Positions 7,841 through 15,210 of a stretch of 32,217 nt of DNA are shown here, piece by piece (position 1 is the first letter of the stretch; every line of letters begins with the position of its first letter). Origin of the DNA: Aliterella atlantica CENA595. Its GTDB lineage: Bacteria > Cyanobacteriota > Cyanobacteriia > Cyanobacteriales > Chroococcidiopsidaceae. The DNA lies in the NCBI RefSeq assembly GCF_000952155.1, contig NZ_JYON01000040.1, positions 1-32,217 on the forward strand, written 5' to 3'. The notes under the pieces are model-generated. The model was not told the origin of the DNA. It was given only the letters and a program-made list of their open reading frames with translations, and did not search any database. The position numbers and the translations under genes are program-made.

Positions 7841-7950
7841 TCAAGCCATCGGCGGGCATCCTGACTCAGCGACTACTTGTAGTAATCTCATCACAGTTGC
7901 GGGACAGCATTGGGTTTACACCAAATTTTCCCCCTTACCTCTAGTGGCTG
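7841..7950 (-). promoter_or_regulatory. Cobalamin (B12) riboswitch
   Basis: Reading the minus strand, the conserved cobalamin riboswitch blocks appear in order: GGGGGAAAATTTGGTGTAAA (7920s-7930s), CCCAATGCTGTCCCGCAACT (the B12 box core with GCTG-CCCGCAACTG), and AGTCAGGATGCCCGCC (GTCAGGAnnCCnGCC). The spacing to the GTG start of hupE is about 25-30 nt, so the 3' end may control access to the GAGG ribosome site instead of, or as well as, termination. It is a compact version. The exact 5' edge is uncertain. Confidence 0.93.
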
Positions 7951-8109
7951 ACCCCCACTAGAACCGATTTAGTATTCAACTTTACCGCTTTTCATGTAAC
8001 TACCACGCTTTTGAGTGTGCTTGTAATTACGCTTGTGCCTAGAAATTAATATTCTTGCTGGCTTGCGAGTATTATGAAAAGATTATGAGAACAGCAACCA
8101 GCAAAATGA

Positions 8110-9423
8110 ATGGCTATCCCAGAAAATCGTCCCAGTCTGCCTGAAGTTCACCGCAGCATTAAAATTCCTGAAAGTAGCGGTTTTTGGCGCAAAATGCTGG
8201 CTTATGCCGGACCAGGCTATCTTGTTTCAGTCGGCTACATGGACCCTGGTAACTGGGCAACAGACATTGCTGGCGGGTCTAGGTTTGGTTACACGCTGCT
8301 CTCGGTCATTTTGCTTTCAAACCTGATGGCTATCTTGTTGCAATCGTTGTGCGTGCGCTTGGGTGTAGCAACAGGAAGAGATTTAGCACAAGCTTGTCGA
8401 GATTATTTTAGTCCCCGAATCAACTTTTGTTTGTGGGTACTATGTGAAATTGCGATCGCTGCTTGCGACTTAGCCGAACTATTAGGAAGTGCGATCGCCT
8501 TACAACTTTTGTTTGGGATTCCCCTAGTGTGGGGAGTGTGCATCACGGCGCTAGACGTACTTGTGTTGTTATTCTTGCAAGGTAAAGGCTTTCGTTACGT
8601 GGAAGCCTTGGTAATTATGCTAGTAGCAACGGTAGGCATCTGCTTCGCTGCGGAAATTCTTTTCTCTAAACCTGATGTGGGAGGGATTTTACTTGGGTAT
8701 ATACCTAAGCGAGAGATTTTACAGGACTCAGAAATGCTTTATATATCTATCGGCATTTTAGGAGCAACGGTAATGCCCCACAACTTATATTTACATTCCT
8801 CAATTGTACAAACCCGCGATTGGCAACCAACCACCGAGAAACGATGGGAAGCAATCAAGTTCGGTACTATTGATTCCACCGTAGCTTTATCGTTAGCACT
8901 ATTTATTAATTCAGCCATTTTGATCGTGTCTGCCGCAACGTTTCATTTCTCTGGTTATCAGGAGGTGGCAGAAATTCAAGATGCTTACAAATTACTTTCT
9001 CCCCTATTAGGGGTTAGCACCGCTAGTGCTATCTTCGGTCTTGCATTACTCGCTTCTGGTCAAAGTTCAACGCTGACTGCAACGCTAGCTGGGCAGATTG
9101 TGATGGAAGGTTTTTTGCAACTGCGGCTACCGCCCTGGTTACGCCGTCTAGCTACTAGGCTAATTGCGCTCGTTCCTGCCTTGATTGCGATTATTTTCTT
9201 TGGTGAACAGAGTACGGGGAGCCTGCTTGTTTTAAGTCAAGTAGTTTTGAGCTTACAGTTGTCTTTTGCAGTGATTCCATTGGTGATGTTTACAAGCAAT
9301 CGTCACTGGATGGGAGATTTTGTAAATCCCTTTTGGCTAAAAACTCTAGCTTGGTTAGTTGCCACGATCATCGTCGGCTTAAATGTTTGGCTACTGTTAC
9401 AAACTTTTCTGGGCTGGCTGTAA
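8110..9423 (+). CDS. mntH: NRAMP-family divalent metal (Mn2+/Fe2+) : H+ symporter
   Basis: A 437-residue membrane protein of about 11 helices. The TM1 metal-site motif DPGNWATD (near residues 44-51) and the TM6 motif MPHNLYLHSS (near 222-231) are canonical NRAMP elements, with Asp, Asn and the TM6 Met-Pro-His expected to coordinate the ion. It imports Mn2+ with protons across the cytoplasmic membrane. ATG 8110 is chosen by homology (MAIPENRPSLPEVHRS); an overlapping ATG at 8106 is out of frame. It is transcribed divergently from hupE. A Tn3-family transposon has inserted 19 bp past the stop codon. Confidence 0.95.
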   Translation: MAIPENRPSLPEVHRSIKIPESSGFWRKMLAYAGPGYLVSVGYMDPGNWATDIAGGSRFGYTLLSVILLSNLMAILLQSLCVRLGVATGRDLAQACRDYFSPRINFCLWVLCEIAIAACDLAELLGSAIALQLLFGIPLVWGVCITALDVLVLLFLQGKGFRYVEALVIMLVATVGICFAAEILFSKPDVGGILLGYIPKREILQDSEMLYISIGILGATVMPHNLYLHSSIVQTRDWQPTTEKRWEAIKFGTIDSTVALSLALFINSAILIVSAATFHFSGYQEVAEIQDAYKLLSPLLGVSTASAIFGLALLASGQSSTLTATLAGQIVMEGFLQLRLPPWLRRLATRLIALVPALIAIIFFGEQSTGSLLVLSQVVLSLQLSFAVIPLVMFTSNRHWMGDFVNPFWLKTLAWLVATIIVGLNVWLLLQTFLGWL

Positions 9424-9437
9424 ATCTCAAGCAACAG

Positions 9438-9442
9438 ATATA
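9438..9442. repeat. Target-site duplication, left (ATATA)
   Basis: The 5 bases ATATA immediately outside the left inverted repeat are repeated immediately outside the right one (13382-13386). A 5-bp duplication is the rule for Tn3-family insertion. Confidence 0.9.
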
Positions 9443-9480
9443 GGGGTACAGCCGGGATACGTGTAAAATAGGACACGTTG
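9443..9480 (+). repeat. Tn3-family terminal inverted repeat, left
   Basis: 38 bp beginning GGGGTACAGCCGGGATACGT and ending GGACACGTTG. It matches the reverse complement of 13344-13381 except at one position (TGTAAAA here, TGCAAAA in the other). Confidence 0.95.
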
Positions 9481-9536
9481 TAAAGTTATATTAAGTTAGT
9501 CTTTGAAACGCTTATTCTGACTACTTTATAAATTCA

Positions 9537-12500
9537 TCAAGTCAAAACTAGAGCCTCCGAATCATCCAATATATTTGGTACAGTCTCCATATCAATCAGA
9601 TAATCGCCGAAACGCTTGATATGATTTGTCATGTAGGGACTTAGCGCCGCCACATCCTCACGAGTAATTAAAAATCCAGCTTTTTGCAAATCTCGCAAAA
9701 TATCAGTTAAATCCACAACATTGTGGAAGACAACAGCATTAGCAATTAAGTCATTATATTTAATAATCTTCTCCTGCTCCACAGGGTCATTATTAGCAAT
9801 AATGCTAGAACCACCGAAGAAAAACCACTTGGAGAAGCCGTTATAAGATTCAACTATATTTGTGGCAGCAGTAATCTGTTGTCGCAATCTTAGGTCGGAA
9901 ATATATTGCAACAAAAATATCGTTCTGATTACCCGCCCCAATTCCTGAAATGCTTGATAAAGCCTATTCTTACGACTATAGTTACCTAGTTTTCGTAACA
10001 ACACCGCACTAGAAACTTTACCCGTTTTAATTGAAAGTACAACCTGTAAAATATCTTGCCAATGAGATTGAATCTTGTCCCAATCAATCGCTCCAGAGAA
10101 CAAAGAATCAATGTGCTGATAAACTGTATTCTTGTCAGGACGATAGAAGTTGATATCTTTCCAATTACGAATTCGGGGCATTAACTTAATCCCCAACATA
10201 TAGGACAATGCAAACACGGGTGTTGATTGCCCTTGAGTATCTGCGTGGATTGTATCGGGTTGAATATCTGAGCGGTTTTTCAATAAACCCTCAATAATAT
10301 AAACTGCCTCCCAAGTCCCGCAGGCAATAAAATGACTGAATAACGCCACATAAGTATCGGAAACGTGGTGATAAGCAATCCCACCGTAACCACCATAGCG
10401 GATGTGATACTCAGACAGCAGATTTTCTTCGTAAAGTTCGTATTTAGTCCCATCAGCCGCTGCCGTCGTACCATCACCCCAAATACCGGGCAGCTTCAAG
10501 ACATTATAACGATTAATAATATCTACAAGTGCTGCATTTAGCTTATCTACAGCCACATGACGACGATTAACAAAGGACAGTTCTTTCGCAGTCACCATCC
10601 CTCGCATATGCTTTGCCGCTTGAGTTGGTCCCAGATTACAACCATAAGTGAAACTGGTCAAAAGGTAACGTTCCGTCGCACGTTCAATTTTAGGATCGCT
10701 CCCACTCATTGGTCCAAAATGACGGGTAAAATTAGTCCAATAATCGACATTTCGGAGCATATCAATCAAATTACGTTCGGGAAACCTTGTTTCCACCGCC
10801 TCAAGTAGAATAGCTACCGATGGACTTAAATCGCGACGTGGATACTTCTTTAATACAGGCTCTCCCGAATCATCAATCACAAGCTGGCGATTATCTGGGT
10901 AGCCAGCATCCACCGCCGTAGCCGTTTCAGTCAACAGCGACTGTAGTTGGGCAATAAAATCAGTTGGGTTATTTGCAAACCCTAAATCTGTACAATATTG
11001 GTCGATTAGTGGTAGATATTCTGACTCTTTAAGTAATTGTTCCCGGTAGTCAGCATAACTTTCGCTACCAATAACACAGATATCTCCAGACCTTAATTCT
11101 GTCATTAGATAAGAAAAAACACAGATTTCTAAGTGGCGACGAACAACTTTGGTTTCTTTTTCGTGCTGAATCAATATAAGTTTCCGCCATTGGGGAGAAG
11201 CAAAATCTAAGTTAATCGAAACCTTTAAGAATTCACCTCGCTTATTTTGATTTTCTTTAATAAGGTTTAACGCCTCAATTACGCTCTGTTCGCTAGTAGT
11301 AGATTCAAATTGTAATTGACCGATTAACCGGAAAAACGTACTACGGTGACTCTTAAAAAATTGCCATAATAGGGGCAGATAATTATTTCCCTTGTAAGCA
11401 TTCATCTTCTCACATTCAGTTAATAGTTGTTCGGCTCCTCCTTCTGGAATCAATACCTTCTCTACCTGCTGGACTACTTCATTTTCTGCTGGTTTAGCAA
11501 TAAATATCTGAAGGACATCTATAAATACTCCAACTACTTTATCTACAGTCTCTTGATATTTTTGCTGAATCAGTTCTAGTTCTCTTTTGGCATTGTTATG
11601 AATTGACTTAATTTTCTTAAGAAACATCTCAACTAAGTTATCTCGTGCCGTAACTTGAGCCGAGTAAATTAAGCATAGGAGCAGCGTAATTCGTTTGGGC
11701 AGATTAAACTCTTTAATTTCACTTGCATCTAATACTCTTGCTTCTGCTGCAAAATGCTGAATTTTAGTTATTGTAATATCGACAAGAAGTGGTTTAATAT
11801 CTCCTAAAGAGTCAAGCCAGACTAGATGTACAATTAGATCGTTAAGATGATTGCGAGTCGGGCGTTTAGGAAGTTGCTTGAGATTATTATAGAGGCTTCT
11901 ATATTCTACCGGATGATTATCTAATAAGTTGAGCAGGCGTTGTTGATAGTCATTACTGAGCCGCTCTTGTAGCGATTGAAAAAGCTTTTGATTGACTAGA
12001 TGCCTAACTCTGCGGACTAATCTGTTTAATGTATTGAATCCTGGTAATTCATAGCGTTGTTTAATAAGTTCGGCAATTGCTACATTCATTAAATCCGCAG
12101 GATTATCCATGACCTGTGCAGACTCATGGATAGATTTCGCCGCTAAATGCAATCCTAGTTGATTGAAAGGAGTAACTTGAAGATATTCACGAATAGCGGT
12201 TCGATGACGATATATTGTTTTATAGTTGTCATAACCAGCAACAATTTCATCTGGAAATTTTAAACAGCTACGGATGTGATTAACTATGGGGTTAGGTAGG
12301 TCAGAAAATTTAGGAAAATATCCAAGTCTCTGGAAGGCTTTCAATGCTAAGAGCAGGTTGAAGATATTGCTTTTTCCTTTGGTATTGCTGTAAGAAAAAG
12401 CAATTTCAGAGCGCGTGGGCGTGTAAATTTCTGTGAGTTCTTTACTGGTAAAATGGCGTTTAAACCTGGGGTAAGCGGTGCGTTCTACAGATGTCACTGA

Positions 12501-12554
12501 AAATTTAAAAGATTGAATTATAAAAGCTGTGTGTATTGTCAAAGTACATGACAA
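9537..12554 (-). CDS. tnpA: Tn3-family DDE transposase TnpA
   Basis: A 1005-residue transposase of normal family length. The N-terminal DUF4158-type DNA-binding region opens with SVERTAYPRFK. The DDE catalytic residues are D701 (GDGTTAAADG), D772 (IHADTQGQ) and E902 (NIVESYNGF). It carries out replicative transposition, binding the 38-bp ends and making a cointegrate. The first ATG is at 12554, but family members usually begin a few residues before SVERTAYP, so an in-frame GTG at 12497 is a likely alternative start. It is transcribed toward the left inverted repeat and divergently from the recombinase gene. Confidence 0.96.
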   Translation of the reverse strand: MSCTLTIHTAFIIQSFKFSVTSVERTAYPRFKRHFTSKELTEIYTPTRSEIAFSYSNTKGKSNIFNLLLALKAFQRLGYFPKFSDLPNPIVNHIRSCLKFPDEIVAGYDNYKTIYRHRTAIREYLQVTPFNQLGLHLAAKSIHESAQVMDNPADLMNVAIAELIKQRYELPGFNTLNRLVRRVRHLVNQKLFQSLQERLSNDYQQRLLNLLDNHPVEYRSLYNNLKQLPKRPTRNHLNDLIVHLVWLDSLGDIKPLLVDITITKIQHFAAEARVLDASEIKEFNLPKRITLLLCLIYSAQVTARDNLVEMFLKKIKSIHNNAKRELELIQQKYQETVDKVVGVFIDVLQIFIAKPAENEVVQQVEKVLIPEGGAEQLLTECEKMNAYKGNNYLPLLWQFFKSHRSTFFRLIGQLQFESTTSEQSVIEALNLIKENQNKRGEFLKVSINLDFASPQWRKLILIQHEKETKVVRRHLEICVFSYLMTELRSGDICVIGSESYADYREQLLKESEYLPLIDQYCTDLGFANNPTDFIAQLQSLLTETATAVDAGYPDNRQLVIDDSGEPVLKKYPRRDLSPSVAILLEAVETRFPERNLIDMLRNVDYWTNFTRHFGPMSGSDPKIERATERYLLTSFTYGCNLGPTQAAKHMRGMVTAKELSFVNRRHVAVDKLNAALVDIINRYNVLKLPGIWGDGTTAAADGTKYELYEENLLSEYHIRYGGYGGIAYHHVSDTYVALFSHFIACGTWEAVYIIEGLLKNRSDIQPDTIHADTQGQSTPVFALSYMLGIKLMPRIRNWKDINFYRPDKNTVYQHIDSLFSGAIDWDKIQSHWQDILQVVLSIKTGKVSSAVLLRKLGNYSRKNRLYQAFQELGRVIRTIFLLQYISDLRLRQQITAATNIVESYNGFSKWFFFGGSSIIANNDPVEQEKIIKYNDLIANAVVFHNVVDLTDILRDLQKAGFLITREDVAALSPYMTNHIKRFGDYLIDMETVPNILDDSEALVLT

Positions 12555-12597
12555 TCACGTTTTTACAGTTAAACTTTTCAAAACATTACCAAAAAGA

Positions 12598-12631
12598 ACT
12601 ATTTATGGGTAACTTCTGTACAGTAAATAGT
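12598..12631. promoter_or_regulatory. Candidate internal recombination (resolution) site
   Basis: Between the divergent tnpA and recombinase genes, ACTATTTA (12598-12605) and TAAATAGT (12624-12631) form a perfect 8-bp inverted repeat across 18 bp. A 34-bp site with inverted arms fits a tyrosine-recombinase core. A related ATTTATGGG(T/C)AA motif recurs at 12601 and 12680. It is the obvious place for the cointegrate-resolution site, but cleavage positions cannot be read from sequence. Confidence 0.45.
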
Positions 12632-12682
12632 GTGGGGAGTTGATTCTACCGTATCCAATTTATTCATGCCTAGTTATCATTT

Positions 12683-13285
12683 ATGGGCAAGTTGGTGATT
12701 ATGCCTCCTACTGCGCCACCTAAAAAAGTCCCAAATCTTGAACAACGCACGCGGGAGCATTTATTTCCTAACGAAGTAGCGGCGATGATCTCTGCGGCTA
12801 AACAGATCGGACGGCATGGTCATCGAAACTCAACTTTAATTCTACTGGCATACCGTCACGGTTTACGGGTATCAGAGTTAGTTACGCTGCGGTGGGAGCA
12901 GATAGATTTTAGTGGGGGTACAATTTACATCAATCGACGCAAACATGGAGTCAGTTCAACGCACCCATTGCGTGGTCTTGAATTAAGGGCATTACGACAA
13001 TTGCAACGGGAGTATCCTGATTCTGCTTATTTGTTTGTTTCAGAGCGTGGAGCAGCAATCTCTACTGCAACAGCTAGGGGTATCATCGCGCAGTCTGGGA
13101 TTGAGGCTGGATTATCTCTCAGTGTGCATCCACATATGTTACGTCATGCTTGTGGATTTTATTTAGCATCAAAAGGTTTTGATACCAGAGCGATTCAGGC
13201 TTATTTAGGACATAAAAATATTCAAAATACGGTTCGTTACACGGAGTTGTCCCCAGGACGCTTTAAAGATTTTTGGAATGACTGA
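12683..13285 (+). CDS. Short tyrosine recombinase of the Tn3-family element (resolvase role)
   Basis: A 200-residue protein that is nearly only the tyrosine-recombinase catalytic domain. It has Arg I in YRHGLRVSELV, a Lys in RRKHG, HxxR in HPHMLRHACG, His III in LGHKNIQ and the nucleophile in VRYTEL. The N-terminal SAM-like core-binding domain of XerC/TnpI (about 280-300 residues) is absent. It probably resolves cointegrates made by TnpA at a site in the 128-bp gap before it. An in-frame ATG at 12701 (MPPTAPP) is an equally credible start; neither has a clear Shine-Dalgarno. Confidence 0.9.
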   Translation: MGKLVIMPPTAPPKKVPNLEQRTREHLFPNEVAAMISAAKQIGRHGHRNSTLILLAYRHGLRVSELVTLRWEQIDFSGGTIYINRRKHGVSSTHPLRGLELRALRQLQREYPDSAYLFVSERGAAISTATARGIIAQSGIEAGLSLSVHPHMLRHACGFYLASKGFDTRAIQAYLGHKNIQNTVRYTELSPGRFKDFWND

Positions 13286-13343
13286 TGTACAAGATTTGCA
13301 TCCACGTAAGTCATATTAATGCAAGTATTTTAACAATTCTTTG

Positions 13344-13381
13344 CAACGTGTCCTATTTTGCACGTATCCCGGCTGTACCCC
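13344..13381 (-). repeat. Tn3-family terminal inverted repeat, right
   Basis: 38 bp ending GGCTGTACCCC on the plus strand, the inverted partner of 9443-9480 with a single mismatch. Confidence 0.95.
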
Positions 13382-13386
13382 ATATA
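13382..13386. repeat. Target-site duplication, right (ATATA)
   Basis: ATATA directly after the right inverted repeat, identical to 9438-9442. Confidence 0.9.
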
Positions 13387-13418
13387 GCCTTTAGTAGAGT
13401 TAACACCCAAACTTCCCT

Positions 13419-13441
13419 AAGCAGCTTGCTGCAAGCTGCTT
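13419..13441. terminator. 23-bp palindrome just right of the transposon
   Basis: AAGCAGCTTGC-T-GCAAGCTGCTT: 11-bp arms around one central base. Before the transposon inserted, this hairpin would have been about 50 bp downstream of the mntH stop, so it may be the original mntH terminator. No T-run follows it, so a protein-binding palindrome is the alternative. Confidence 0.4.
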
Positions 13442-13551
13442 GTACATAGCTTACTCCTAGTTTTAAAGCTGTCTCCAAATTTTTTCAACCCGTTAAAGCT
13501 TGGTATCTCCACCCAGTACGAGTCCAGATTTTTAGATAAATGTAGCTGTAG

Positions 13552-13715
13552 CGACCCACAATACTAAATGCTTGGGACCACAATAATCACTTTTTTGAGA
13601 CCAGATTAACTGCAACTATAAAGTTAGTTGAGACCGAATTAAATCCAACGGAGACCGGATTATTTGCAACCAGACCACAATACTAAATTTGAGACCAGAT
13701 TATTTGCAACTATAA
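13552..13715 (+). repeat. GACC-anchored repeat array, forward block 1 (7 units)
   Basis: Seven degenerate units in direct orientation. Type A units are GAGACC-RN-ATTA-nn-TGCAAC at 13597, 13630, 13651 and 13691; type B units are GACC-ACAATAnT at 13552, 13575 and 13671. Units at 13597 and 13691 share the tail GCAACTATAA. The block begins with TGTAGCGACCC, the same junction found in the central palindrome at 14084-14105. No ORF covers it. Iteron-like (replication origin, incompatibility or centromere) function is the leading idea. Confidence 0.8.
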
Positions 13716-13730
13716 AATGGCAGAATAGCA

Positions 13731-13758
13731 AGTAAAGAAAACGCTCGTTTTCTTTACT
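13731..13758. repeat. 28-bp palindrome AGTAAAGAAAACG (copy 1)
   Basis: AGTAAAGAAAACG-CT-CGTTTTCTTTACT, perfect 13-bp arms with a 2-bp centre, placed directly after forward block 1. A diverged copy at 14279-14306 follows forward block 2. The recurring position suggests that it is part of the array's design and not only a terminator. Confidence 0.75.
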
Positions 13759-13924
13759 GAAAATTGACAAGTTGCTACGCAGCAGTAAATAGTCATTTTA
13801 TAGGTTAAACAACTCAGTAACTTTATCTACGGCAATATATGCAAAAGTAGCAACGAGTTTATTGACTTCTCAGATCTACCAGTTCCTAGATATGAGGAGC
13901 GAGACAGAGTTTCAAGCAATAAAC

Positions 13925-14090
13925 TTATAGTTGCAGTTAATCTGGTCTAGCGTTAGATGATTGTGGTCTGGTTGCAAATAATGTGGTCTTATTTGGATTT
14001 AATTCGGTCTCAAGTGCAAGTTTAGTTGCAGCTAATCTGGTCTCAAAAAGGCGATGATTGTGGTCTGACGTAATTATGATTGTGGGTCGC
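13925..14090 (-). repeat. GACC-anchored repeat array, reverse block (7 units)
   Basis: The same unit types in reverse orientation: type A (GTTGCA-n-TAAT-n-TGGTCT) at 13925, 13971, 13993 and 14025, and type B (GATGATTGTGGTCTG) at 13956, 14053 and 14074. The unit at 13925-13950 is nearly the reverse complement of the one at 13597-13621, and the unit at 13993 mirrors the one at 13630. Blocks 1 and 2 thus form a large imperfect inverted repeat around a 210-bp centre that has no ORF. Confidence 0.8.
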
Positions 14091-14116
14091 TACATGTAGC
14101 GACCCGAAATCATAAT
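14073..14116. repeat. 44-bp inverted repeat at the array's turning point
   Basis: A perfect 22-bp palindrome (14084-14105, half-site GGGTCGCTACA) lies inside longer arms ATTATGATT (14073) and AATCATAAT (14108-14116) with a 2-bp mismatch on each side. It marks the point where the repeat units flip from reverse to forward orientation. Confidence 0.85.
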
Positions 14117-14261
14117 CGCTCCGACCCGAAATCATCGTGTTTTTGAGACCGCATTAAACGAGAATAAGCAGGTGGTTGAGACCGCATTAATAGAGAATAG
14201 AACCACATTAAATGACACCAGACCGAAATCATAAATTTTAGACCACATTAACTGAGAATAA
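14099..14261 (+). repeat. GACC-anchored repeat array, forward block 2 (7 units)
   Basis: Units at 14099 and 14122 (GCGACCCGAAATCAT), 14145 and 14178 (GAGACCGCATTAA with tail GAGAATA), 14200, 14219 and 14239 (TAGACCACATTAACTGAGAA). Type A units here end in GAGAATAA in place of GCAACTATAA, so this is a distinct subfamily with the same core. A 28-bp palindrome follows at 14279 and one reverse-orientation unit at 14327-14347 (GTTGCAGCTAATATGGTCTG). Confidence 0.78.
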
Positions 14262-14278
14262 AAATTGAGGAGAAAGTC

Positions 14279-14306
14279 AGTAAAGAAAACGGACGTTTTT
14301 CTTACT
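14279..14306. repeat. 28-bp imperfect palindrome (copy 2)
   Basis: AGTAAAGAAAACG-GA-CGTTTTTCTTACT resembles 13731-13758. It again sits at the end of a forward block and is followed by a T-rich stretch, so it could also serve as a terminator. Confidence 0.6.
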
Positions 14307-14412
14307 TGTCTTTACCACCTACTCTAGTTGCAGCTAATATGGTCTGAAAAATTCTTTGATTGCAGGTCGAAGCCTTCAGTATTGTGGCTCACTACACCCA
14401 GTTACTCAATAC

Positions 14413-15210
14413 TCACTTCCTCTGCTCCGGTGGCGGCAAAATCCAGAAAGTGCATTTAGGATTTTTGTCTTTTTGGCACTTAAGAATCCGATCTATATTC
14501 CATGACACCAAGTTGCGTGCCAAAACATTAGTTGGAGCATTATACTGAATTGACATCATCCACCAGCTACCACCAGCACCAACTAACACCGCCACCAGCA
14601 AAGCCGCCAAGGGCGAAAACCACTCAGTTACTTTTATCCAAGTAGTCTTTCGTTGCAGCTTGACCAGCGCCTTATTCGCCTCCTCAATCTGCTCCTTCGC
14701 CTCTTTCAAATCCTTAATTGACTGAGCCATCCGCTCCAGTAGAACCTGCAAAACCTTTTGGTTATGTTTGTCGTCCGACTCCACCCGCTCTCCCCATGCC
14801 ATCAACAGCTTTTGCAGTTGCACAGCTTCCCTTACCGTTACCCTAGATTGATTTAACACCTCTGCATTAGCTTCGGCGATCGCCGAGGTATTCGCTATTC
14901 CAGCTTTTTGCATATCTGCAACCACTGATATTCCCACTTGAGTCAGACTATTAATCAGATTTTCCGCCTGCTCTATGCTTGCTGCCCCAGTCTGTTGACT
15001 TGACTGCTCAAGACGCTGACGCTCCGAGCTTATCCCGCCCAAGATATCCTCGCACAATTGCACGGTGTACTCCACCGCACCTATATACAAAAACAACACA
15101 TCATCATCGGGCAAGTTTAACCGCCTTGCCGTCCGCATGATATTTGCTTTATGTTCAGCAGTCATGCGCGTGATAATGCCATCTAAATAGTTGTCATCAA
15201 TAAAAGTCAT
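14413..15210 (-). CDS. TraM/MobE-like coiled-coil membrane protein of the mobilisation operon
   Basis: A 265-residue protein with a helical N-terminal region, a long coiled coil (about 140-195, rich in KEAKEQIEEANK-type heptads), one membrane helix near 203-222 (FSPLAALLVAVLVG) and a short C-terminal tail with two Cys. Its ATG overlaps the stop of the ParA-like gene by 4 bp (ATGA), so the two are translationally coupled. The order small DNA-binding protein, ParA-like ATPase, membrane coiled-coil protein, divergent from a relaxase, matches traK-traL-traM of IncP plasmids and mobC-D-E of pTF-FC2-type plasmids. The likely role is linking the relaxosome to the membrane or transfer channel. The assignment is by context and architecture. 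Confidence 0.65.
   Translation of the reverse strand: MTFIDDNYLDGIITRMTAEHKANIMRTARRLNLPDDDVLFLYIGAVEYTVQLCEDILGGISSERQRLEQSSQQTGAASIEQAENLINSLTQVGISVVADMQKAGIANTSAIAEANAEVLNQSRVTVREAVQLQKLLMAWGERVESDDKHNQKVLQVLLERMAQSIKDLKEAKEQIEEANKALVKLQRKTTWIKVTEWFSPLAALLVAVLVGAGGSWWMMSIQYNAPTNVLARNLVSWNIDRILKCQKDKNPKCTFWILPPPEQRK

Larger units (their letters stand above)
9443..13381. mobile_element. Intact Tn3-family transposon (tnpA + tyrosine recombinase), 3,939 bp
   Basis: The element is bounded by 38-bp inverted repeats (one mismatch) starting GGGGTACAGCC and by 5-bp ATATA duplications. It contains a full-length tnpA on the minus strand and a divergent short tyrosine recombinase gene, with no passenger genes. 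Intact ends, duplications and uninterrupted genes suggest a recent insertion. Use of a tyrosine recombinase instead of a serine resolvase places it in the broader Tn4430/Tn5401-like style of Tn3 elements, though the recombinase is much shorter than TnpI. It lies between mntH and the repeat array. Confidence 0.95.

Noticed and set aside
13783..13793. CAGTAAATAGT outside the transposon matching part of the candidate resolution site (12621-12631)
   Set aside because: An 11-bp AT-rich match without the second arm is compatible with chance.
13552..14347. CRISPR array
   Set aside because: Units are short, degenerate, mixed in type and in both orientations, without uniform spacers, and no cas genes are present.
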